This document shows, piece after piece, positions 55,465 to 64,000 of a stretch of 64,000 bases of DNA; position 1 is the first letter of the stretch, and the number at the start of each line of letters is the position of its first letter. Made by a program: the position numbers and the translations under genes. This DNA comes from Bolinopsis microptera (taxonomy: Eukaryota; Ctenophora; Tentaculata; Lobata; Bolinopsidae). Under the pieces are notes generated by a model. The model searched no databases. It was not told the origin of the DNA and saw nothing but the letters and a program-made list of their open reading frames with translations. Location: positions 14,151,628 to 14,215,627 of the forward strand of contig NC_087075.1 of assembly GCF_026151205.1 (NCBI RefSeq), written 5' to 3'.

Positions 55465-56770
55465 ACTGCACAGAATACTCTATAGTAACACGGTACACTG
55501 CACAGAATACTCTATAGTAACACGGTACACTGCACAGAATACTCTATAGTAGCACGGTACACTGCACAGAATACTCTATAGAAACACGGTACACTGCACA
55601 GAATACTCTATTGTAACACGGTACACTGCACAGAATACTCTATAGTAACACGGTACACTGCACAGAATACTCTATAGTAACACGGTACACTGCACAGAAT
55701 ACTCTATAGTAACACGGTACATTGCACAGAATACTCTATAGTAACACGGTACACTGCACAGAATATTCTATAGTAACACGGTACACTGCACAGAATACTC
55801 TACAGTAACACGGTACATTGCACAGAATACTCTATAGTAACACGGTACACTGCACAGAATACTCTATAGTAACACGGTACACTGCACAGAATACTCTATA
55901 GTAACACGGTACACTGCACAGAATACTCTATAGTAACACGGTACATTGCACAGAATACTCTATAGTAACACGGTACACTGCACAGAATATTCTATAGTAA
56001 CACGGTACACTGCACAGAATACTCTATAGTAACATGGTACACTGCACAGAATACTCTACAGTAACACGGTACACTGCACAGAATACTCTATAGTAACACG
56101 GTACACTGCACAGAATACTCTATAGTAACACGGTACACTGCACAGAATACTCTATAGTAACACGGTACACTGCACAGAATACTCTATAGTAACACGGTAC
56201 ACTGCACAGAATACTCTATAGTAACACGGTACACTGCACAGAATACTCTATAGTAACACGGTACACTGCACAGAATACTCTATAGTAACACGGTACACTG
56301 CACAGAATACTCTATAGTAACACGGTACACTGCACAGAATACTCTATAGTAACACGGTACACTGCACAGAATACTCTATAGTAACACGGTACATTGCACA
56401 GAATACTCTATAGTAACACGGTACACTGCACAGAATACTCTAAAGTAACACGGTACACTGCACAGAATACTCTATAGTAACACGGTACACTGCACAGAAT
56501 ACTCTATAGTAACACGGTACACTGCACAGAATACTCTATAGTAACACGGTACATTGTACAGAATACTCTATAGTAACACGGTACACTGCACAGAATACTC
56601 TATAGAAACACGGTACACTGCACAGAATACTCTATAATAACACGGTACACTGCACAGAATACTCTATAGTAACACGGTACATTGCACAGAATACTCTATA
56701 GTAACACGGTACACTGCACAGAATACTCTATAGTAACACGGTACACTGCACAGAATACTCTATAGTAACA
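55465..56770. repeat. 32-bp satellite, about 41 copies
   Basis: The unit is ACTGCACAGAATACTC followed by TATAGTAACACGGTAC. Very uniform, with scattered single-base variants (TATTCT, CTACAG, GGTACATTG) that recur in several copies, a sign of recent spread. It lies directly inside the left arm of the 4.06 kb element. Confidence 0.97.
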
Positions 56771-56948
56771 GCCAGTCTGGACTGTGGTGCTGACTCTCAA
56801 AAGGTAAGTTGCAGTTTAACAAAATCATTAAAATGTTCTGAATGTTGCCACGTGAACATTATCAAACGAAACAGCACCAGGATCCAAGAGTCTGATCTGT
56901 ATTGTTTTGGTAAAACGGGAATAAGCACTGAAAATTGGTCGTCAACAT

Positions 56949-57267
56949 GGTTAATATCGTAACCACCCAGGTGCAATTAGCAAGTGTATCCCTACCTCCT
57001 GCTCCTGTGCTACACAGAGCAACCCACTCCACTTCCTCTACTGAACCAGAAGACAGAGAGGTGGAGTTCATCTTCTCTTCATCCGGATATAATCAGGTGT
57101 CACTTCAAATACTTGGGATTTGTTTGTTATTACTAATGTTTGGGATTATCAATGTTGTTGTAATTATCAAACTAAAGTTCGTCAAACCATTTCTAGAATC
57201 TTTAAATTGGATGTTAGACTTGATACAATTCAGAATAATTCGTCATTCGTGTTCTGCTATTGAGTAA
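56949..57267 (+). CDS. Possible small single-pass membrane protein in the 4.06 kb element
   Basis: The ATG at 56949 opens about 105 codons: a Ser/Thr/Pro-rich lead (LASVSLPPAPVL, THSTSSTEPED), then one strong hydrophobic span (ILGICLLLLMFGIINVVVII) and a basic tail (KLKFVKPF) to the stop. It is not recognised. It could be a terminal exon of a captured gene rather than a complete one. No transcription signals are evident. Confidence 0.3.
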
Positions 57268-58360
57268 CATTTGAGTGAACGTTCTACGATTAATCTCGAT
57301 TACTCTATTTTCCCAACCATCTACCCATAAGTAATTCTATGCCGTTTCAATCAGTAAATTTTACTAGGCTCCCGTAAGTGTGTATTGTATATCCAATTAC
57401 CTTCTCCTGTGCCCCATTTTGTCGCATAAATGGTTCAATTGTCCAATATACCCCTATCCGATTCCTCATTCCAGATTCCAACTTTAGCGATTTTACCTCG
57501 TTGTCATTTCGATATTGAGTTAGATGTCTTGGTACTGACTAGTGATCACCACTAACCCAATCATTAATAAGGCACTAGTAGACGATGTATTTAGTAAATT
57601 ATCCGTCAGAAGCTCTCACTAAACATCGTTTTTGGATAAATAATTTTAGATAACATTAATCTGGAAAGCGATACACTATTATTGTGACACGTGACCAATT
57701 GGCTTGCTGTATAGTATCAGCTCATCTAACCCCAGAATCACTGTTACATACTGTATGAGTATCAGAGTTATTATAGACGTAGCTGTTGGTGATTTACAGT
57801 GAAAGTTCAGATAATCGATCCTGAAATCATGCTTTAAATTGGATTGGTTTCTTAGCAACTGCTAAGGTTAATATAATTTCACACTGTTTCTTAGTGTATG
57901 GCATAAGTTATATCACGTTGTAAATTACTAAATTACTGTTAATTAATTTAGTTACCCTGGAAGTCTGACCTCTATATTTCTTAAACCAGCAAAGCCAAAC
58001 CAACTTAAATTACCTCAAGACTCGATTATTTAATCCTTGCAGACACGCAGAATCATCCACATCATCTAATTTCTTCTGGTGTCCGGGACTAACAACTCTA
58101 GAATGTAGTTTTAAGGGCCCAACATCTGTCTTGGGAGTAGAGTTGTTCGCTTCCCTTATCTTCTCCACTTCTTGTACAACATGCACAGAACACTGTTCGG
58201 ATATTGTACACAATATAGTCAAACTGTACGGAGATTGTACCTAATATAGTCACACTGTTCGGAGATTGTAAAACGTCTGCCCGAGAATTAGGTTTAAAAT
58301 ACTCTAAGGTGAACCTTTCTCCGAGATCTGGTTTTAAAACGGTACGAGATAAATTTCTGC
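57268..58360. other. Interior of the 4.06 kb element, mostly non-coding
   Basis: A minus-strand frame at 58010-58222 reads EKIREANNSTPKTDVGPLKL and could be an exon (it ends before GAG|GTAATT). It is not recognised. TTGTACACAATAT and repeated TCACACTGTTCGGAGATTGTA motifs lie next to it. Confidence 0.3.
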
Positions 58361-60701
58361 GGTAAATTGTAAACTTGGGCTTCTAGCATCCAACTATGAA
58401 CTAAAGTCCGTTTAAATAAAGTCCGACAAGGTAGTATGTAGTATTATTGATTATATTAAATGTACAACTACAAGCTACAATTTGCTCAGGGTTAACATCT
58501 AATATTTTGGTCTTTCACTGTTCCAACAGCTAAGGAAAGCTATTGAATGTTTCAGTGTAAATACTGATATTATATAATAAAACATACCCCGACCAATTTA
58601 CCTCAATACACATTGTACCAATTGATCCTCAGGGCAATAAGTTAGTTAAAGGTGTTATCACGTGATCTCGGTCACATGACTGCTAGTAAGACGCACCTTA
58701 GCTGCTTGAAGGGGGCAATTAGAATACTGAACTCACACAGTTGCACATATGCTCAATACTGGATCACCGACCACATTTCTTAATATGGTTAAATTGGTCA
58801 TAGATATTATTGTTTATTATTGTTATTTCCAGAACAATGACAGGTCCATTTTCGATAAAACTTTCGCCATCTGAACTGTCATAATGTAAGTTTTACAACG
58901 GTAACAATTCCATAAATACGATTAAAAAACCATCCACCCTAGGGGGGGGGGGGGGGGCGCTTTTTCAGCGGGGGCGCCAACAGGCAACGTTACGCAGTGT
59001 GTGATGTAGTTCTTTTCAAGTGAGTTTCAAAATGCCTTATCAAAATCATATTTAAGTCACTGTGAATAACGGTTTTGGTATTTAACTTTAATATGGCACA
59101 TTTTGATTTATAAGTTTGAGTGCTTCATTATGGTTATCTCCGATGGTAATCTCTGATTCTTCGGGTTTGTGATTATTGTTTGGAATTGGATTGGGTAAGG
59201 GTTTATATAAAACCGTTTTTTGTTGACAACTTCTTATATTATTATATTATATTAATTTTTATTTTGACTTAAAATACCCAATCGATTTCTCGGGACAATT
59301 AACAATCAAATGTTGTCACGTGAGTGTAGAGTGATTAATCATCATCCACGTGAGGCCGAAGTAAGGTAACTGTACGCAGTGCCTAGTTCCGGTTTCTGTG
59401 TTAAGCTGTCTATGACTTCATCTAGAACTGCAATAATGGAGTTAACATACCTAGCAGTAATAACAAGGTCACATACAAAAGGAAACGAAACTCGATTATA
59501 GTTCATACGCTGTCTGTTTTATAGTATAATTATAAACAAACTAACAAGGAACCAATAATTGGTTTGGAGCTCTCGCGCTTTCATATTTCGTTACTGGTTC
59601 CCTAGATAACTGCTAGCTCTTCTCGTGATTGGTGAGTGGTGACGAGTTTTTACTTTTAGCTACCAGTACCGATGAAGACACATTTTACTCCTTGATTGAT
59701 CTTCTCGCTTGTTTTTCACAGTTCGAAATAATTTTTCCCGCAAGTATTGTATCTTTATATACACAGGTTGAGAAATTCCAAAACTTCCTCTGGACCATTC
59801 AACTCATCACATACTAGGCTAAAGACAGCCTATTCGTTTCCTTTATCTGTGAATTTCGTTTTCTTTATCTGTACAATTATTTAATATTTTCTGAGTTTCT
59901 CAACTGCCCTAAATTCTACCTTTTCTTTGTATCCAGATGAATCAATTGTTCAATTATATCTTTATGTACTTGACTAGTGACAGTGTAACCCGTGCCTACA
60001 GGTAACGTTACGCCACTTTACACCAAAAACGTTTTTGCCGGGATTCGGAATTTTACTACTCCAACAATTTGGAAAAAACTTAACTACGGTACTAGCAAAA
60101 CTGCGTGCTTTGCTCTAGAAACACACATTTTTAGAGATTTTACCGGCGTATCGTCTAAAATCATCTAATTTGTTCAATTTTAGGGATGGGCGGTAAGGGT
60201 TTATGTAAAAGTAAAACCGTTTTTTTATTAACAGCTTCTTAATTTTATTTTATTTTGACTTAAAATACCCAATCGATTTCTCGGGATCGGACGATTAACA
60301 ATCAAATGTCGTATAAACGCGATTTATTTAATTTCATTTTAAATTGTTAATGTTGGCACTGAGTTTACTGTTTTACAGTTTTATTTACAATTTAATTACC
60401 AGTCTGTAGGACTAGGCTTGCCGATTGTGCACTATCAGCAGACGACGCCACCCACAATTATACAGATATTCATATACTAACACTGTAATATAATACTGAT
60501 ATAGTCCTACTCCTGTAGACTGCAGATGACTAATGGAGACTGCAGATGACTAATGGAAATTCTTTGCTGGACTGGAGAGTGGAGTATGAATAAGGCAACA
60601 GCGATGCTGCAAAGGCGGTCGAACTATTCGATGACCCAGTAAAGGAATCTACGAATCTCTCCAAAGTATCCAAGGTAAGTATGACCTAATAGTTATTGTA
60701 C

Positions 60702-61026
60702 AGGTTGAGGTAATAAACACATACCTTTGCTGTGACTCAAGGCAAATTACATACGACCTTTTGATTGTGGAATTCGATTAAAAGTTCCTTTGGGATCCTT
60801 GCACAGCTCTTAATATTGTTTCTGCGGAACACTCTTGGCTTCTCAATACTCCTTCCGCGGAACGAAAAGTCTAACTGATAGTGCTGATTAGTGCACCGGC
60901 CCTGCTAGGTTCAAGCAGGAACTGTTACTTTCCTCCTTGAACTCATAGTTACCTCCTCAGGCATCCTGACGTTACCTCTTCGGTTATCTCCGATTATTCG
61001 GGTTTGTGGTTATGATATTGGTTTGG
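60702..61026 (+). repeat. Inverted repeat arm, left
   Basis: Reverse complement of 63669-64000 with few differences (for example TTCCGCGGAACGAAAAGTC against its complement). The right arm runs off the window, so the full arm length and any element end are not visible. Confidence 0.88.
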
Positions 61027-61075
61027 ATTGGGGTAATAGTTTATGTAAAACTGTTTTTTATTAACAGAATATGGC

Positions 61076-63668
61076 TGCGATTACAACTCACTAATCATTG
61101 AGGCAAGCGGATCCAAATCATAAAATATGTATCTTTTGGGTCAGGAAATTCGAAGAAAATATAGGAAAGGAATGTATGCCTTGCTCGGATATTAAATTAT
61201 GAAAGTATGTGGATTGTGGAATCCATTTATCAAAGTAAGTATTTTTCATTAGTCGCCTATTCTAGTCCGTACTTAATTAGATTTTAGCAAATTTTCATCT
61301 CACATACGAATCACAAAATATGATAGAAGGTATTCAGTTTTGCTGACGCGTATTACGTTTTGTCTTTTATTGAAATAAATGTGTGGGGCCTACCACGTTA
61401 TAATTTAAAGAAGTTGAATAATATTGATCATGCAATAAACGCCGCCCAGGTTTATAATTTATAAACTCGGCCCAATTTCACAGTACTGTCGTCTCTTGCA
61501 GTCTTGTCAATGCCATCTTTGAGGTGAAAATGAGTAACGTCAACGAGGTCAAGTAGACGTTTCGTGTATCGAGGCACTGTCGCGGCACTGTCGAGGCACT
61601 CTCGTGGCACTCTTGTGGCACTGTCGAGGCGCTGTCGTAACACTGTCGTGGCACTCTTGTGGCACTCTCCAGTCTCCAGTCACTGTCAAACTTTAAAATG
61701 AATATTCACTACCTTTTGCTTAGCAATTACTTGATAGTCGCTAATTTTGAAATATCTCCAACTGTAAAGGTCACAGAAGGATCCAGTTATAGCTAAGATT
61801 TTTATTGTTGTTTTATGTGTATTCATTTATTGCTTGTTTAATTTGTTTTTTTTTGTTAAATTTATGATTATTTGTATCTGAGATTCTGTGATTAATTTAT
61901 TTTGTTGATTGTAATATTATTGTGATATTGCATGATTTATTGTAAATATAATATATGTTTCAGAATTATGTAATGTAACGCGAACGTGATGAAAATATTT
62001 TAAACGATATTATTATCTTCAGGCCCCAACTTTGCATGCCAGGACCATTTCAGATCAATATAAGATCAAGATGTCTCAATATCACTAATAGTATTGGAAA
62101 TATATTATTTTCAGTGGCGTAACGAAGGGCCCGGCCGCCGACTCCGCTGTGTGGAGGGGGGGGGGCGGGGGCGCAATCTTAGGGGGGGGGGGAATCGTCG
62201 TTTGAATGTGGGACAATTTGGAAAAAACTTAACTACGGTACTACTACTAGCAAAACTGCGTGCTTTGCTCTAGAAACACACTTTTTTTAAATTCACCGGC
62301 GTATCCGCGTATCGTCTAAAATCATATAATTTGTTCAATTTTAGGGAAGGACGCCAAAAGGGGAAAGGGCGCCAACTTGTAGGTTTATAACCTACCAGGA
62401 CGCGCACGACGGTCCTTTGAAACAAATATTTTACGAGTATCACCCGTTAAGCGCCAACAGGGGGGGGGGGGGCGCTTTTTCAGCGGGGGCGCCAACAGGC
62501 AACGTTACGCAGTGTGTGATGTAGTTCTTTTCAAGTGAGTTTCAAAATGCCTTATCAAAATCATATTTAAGTCACTGTGAATAACGGTTTTGGTATTATT
62601 AACTTTAATATGGCGCATTTTGATTTAAGTTTGAGTGCTTCATTATGGTTATCTCCGATGGTAATCTCTGATGCTTCGGGTTTGTGATTATTGTTTGGAA
62701 TTGGATTGGGTAAGGGTTTATATAAAACCGTTTTTTGTTGACAACTTCTTATATTATTATATTATATTAATTTTTATTTTATTTTGACTTAAAATACCCA
62801 ATCGATTTCTCGGGACAGTTAACAATCAAATGTTGTCACGTGAGTGTAGAGTGATTAATCATCATCCCCGTGAGGCCGAAGTAAGGTAACTGTACGCGGT
62901 GCCTAGTTCCGGTTTCTGTGTTAAGCTGTCTATGACTTCATCTAGAACTGCAATAATGGAGTTAACATACCTAGCAGTAATAACAAGGTCACATACAAAA
63001 GGAAACGAAACTCGATTATAGTTCATACGCTGTCTGTTTTATAGTATAAACAAACTAACAAGGAACCAATAATTGGTTTGGAGCTCTCGCGCTTTCATAT
63101 TTCGTTACTGGTTCCCTAGATAACTGCTAGCTCTTCTCGTGATTGGTGAGTGGTGACGAGTTTTTACTTTTAGCTACCAGTACCGATGAAGACACATTTT
63201 ACTCCTTGATTGATCTTCTCGCTTGTTTTTCACAGTTCGAAATAATTTTTCCCGCAAGTATTGTATCTTTATATACACAGGTTGAGAAATTCCAAAACTT
63301 CCTTTGGACCATTCAACTCATCACATACTAGGCTAAAGACAGCCTATTCGTTTCCTTTATCTGTGAATTTCGTTTTCTTTATCTGTACAATTATTTAATA
63401 TTTTCTGAGTTTCTCAACTGCCCTAAATTCTACCTTTTTTTTGTATCCAGATGAATCAATTGTTCAATTATATCTTTATGTACTTGACATGTGACAGTGT
63501 AACCCGTGCCTACAGGTAGCGTTACGCCACTTTACACCAACAACTTTTTTGCCGGGATTCGGAATTTGACTACTCCAACAATTTGGAAAAAACTTAACTA
63601 CGGTACTAGCAAAACTGCGTGCTTTGCTCTAGAAACACACATTTTTAGAGATTTTACCGGCGTATCGT
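61076..63668. repeat. Repeat block copy B (empty site for the 4.06 kb element)
   Basis: Matches copy A (54350-60170). It lacks the 4.06 kb element but has its own 878-bp insertion at 61136-62013. The direct comparison of the two copies defines both insertions. Confidence 0.8.
61136..62013. mobile_element. 878-bp insertion in copy B
   Basis: Copy A reads AATATGTATCTTTAGGCCCC at 54413-54432. Copy B has 878 bp between two TATCTT words (61130-61135 and 62014-62019), a likely 6-bp target duplication. The inserted DNA starts TTGGGTCAGG and ends AACGATATTA, with no inverted ends and no poly-A. It contains a short GAGGCACTGTCG-like tandem repeat (61568-61665). Class unknown. Confidence 0.6.
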
Positions 63669-64000
63669 CCAAACCAATATCATAACCACAAACCCGAAGA
63701 ATTGGAGAAAACCGAAGAGTTCACGTCAGGATGCCTCGCCCTCATTGTCTCAACTATGAGTTCAAGGAGGAAAGTAACAGTTCCTGCTTGAACCTAGCAG
63801 GGCCGGTACACTAATCAGCACTATCAGTTAGACTTTTCGTTCCGCGGAAGGAGTATTGAGAAGCCAAGAGTGTTCCGCAGAAACAATATTAAGAGCTGTG
63901 CAAGGATCTCAAAGGAACTTTTAATCGAATTCCACAATCAAAAGGTCGTATGTAATTTGCCTTGAGTCACAGCAAAGGTATGTGTTTATTACCTCAACCT
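63669..64000 (-). repeat. Inverted repeat arm, right (cut by the window end)
   Basis: Partner of 60702-61026. It begins CCAAACCAATATCATAACC and continues past the end of the window. Confidence 0.88.

Larger units (their letters stand above)
54885..58941. mobile_element. 4.06 kb foldback/TIR element with 580-bp arms
   Basis: Arms 54885-55464 and 58361-58941 are almost perfect reverse complements, both with the outer end TAGGGTGGATGGTTTTTTAA. The element sits inside a poly-G run: CGCCAACAGGGG precedes it and GGGGCGCTTTTTCAGCG follows. The paralogous block at 62452-62480 has the same flanks joined directly, an empty site. Any target duplication is hidden in the G run. The interior holds a 32-bp satellite and small unrecognised frames. 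No transposase is seen, so it probably depends on another element. Confidence 0.85.
54350..60170. repeat. Repeat block copy A (interrupted by a 4.06 kb element)
   Basis: 54350-54884 and 58942-60170 are the two halves of a block that matches 61076-63668 (copy B). The shared parts are nearly identical, including poly-G runs (AGGGGGGGGGG near 54560-54592), TTGTCACGTGAGTGTAG and a 62-codon frame (59629-59817 and 63143-63331) without an ATG, which I do not regard as a gene. Confidence 0.8.

Noticed and set aside
59629-59817. A 62-codon frame kept in both repeat blocks (also 63143-63331)
   Set aside because: No ATG start and only one difference between very similar copies, so conservation reflects recent duplication rather than selection.

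Overview
This is a 64 kb piece of an AT-rich animal genome, not bacterial. Evidence: coding exons are split by GT..AG introns that are almost all phase 1; the proteins use animal extracellular modules (LDL-receptor class A, sushi/CCP, a LamG/pentraxin-like fold); and the mobile DNA is eukaryotic (a Merlin-type DNA transposon, a LINE ORF1 remnant, a tRNA-derived SINE, hairpin MITEs). An invertebrate, probably marine, fits; I cannot name the phylum or species from sequence alone. Gene density is low and most of the window is nested repeats.

Layout. 1-4.5 kb: a direct segmental duplication carrying a 41-bp minisatellite. 4.5-10.4 kb: mostly non-coding, with microsatellites and a hairpin-bearing short repeat. 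10.4-16.25 kb: an intronless gene for a NERD nuclease-like plus superfamily-1 helicase-like protein. A 3.73 kb transposon with about 380-bp terminal inverted repeats has split it. The insertion is flanked by a 3-bp TGA duplication, and removing it restores one open frame of 704 codons. The transposon carries broken pieces of an uncharacterised invertebrate protein family and a 2 kb pyrimidine-rich expansion. 16.75-19.63 kb: an apparently intact Merlin transposon with long arrays of a 10-bp repeat next to its ends. 20.6-21.0 kb: a SINE. 21.9-24.3 kb: a three-exon gene for a secreted protein with eight acidic 39-aa repeats and two copies of an unrecognised eight-cysteine domain. 25.9-26.8 kb: a frameshifted LINE ORF1. 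27.7-37.0 kb (minus strand): a gene for a type I membrane protein, signal peptide - 2 LDLa - CCP - repeated unrecognised domain 'X' - 2 CCP - transmembrane tail. It has 11 usable exons that join into 802 codons, plus one decayed copy of X. 40.5-42.1 kb: a two-exon secreted LamG-like lectin with a coiled coil. The region upstream of the lectin is duplicated at 43.2-45.1 kb, where a possible solo LTR has inserted.

45-64 kb is almost all repeats: a 2.6 kb element with imperfect inverted ends, two hairpin MITEs, a 79-bp satellite, and a 4.06 kb element with 580-bp inverted arms around a 32-bp satellite. The insertion of the 4.06 kb element is supported by an unfilled paralogous site at about 62.46 kb, and the window ends inside another large inverted repeat.

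The genes do not form an operon-like unit. The three secreted or membrane genes share an extracellular recognition theme, and the NERD-helicase gene is an unrelated neighbour. All splice models are hand-built from open frame, phase and splice-site consensus, so transcripts would be needed to confirm them. Long mononucleotide G/C runs and satellites may be mis-sized by assembly.
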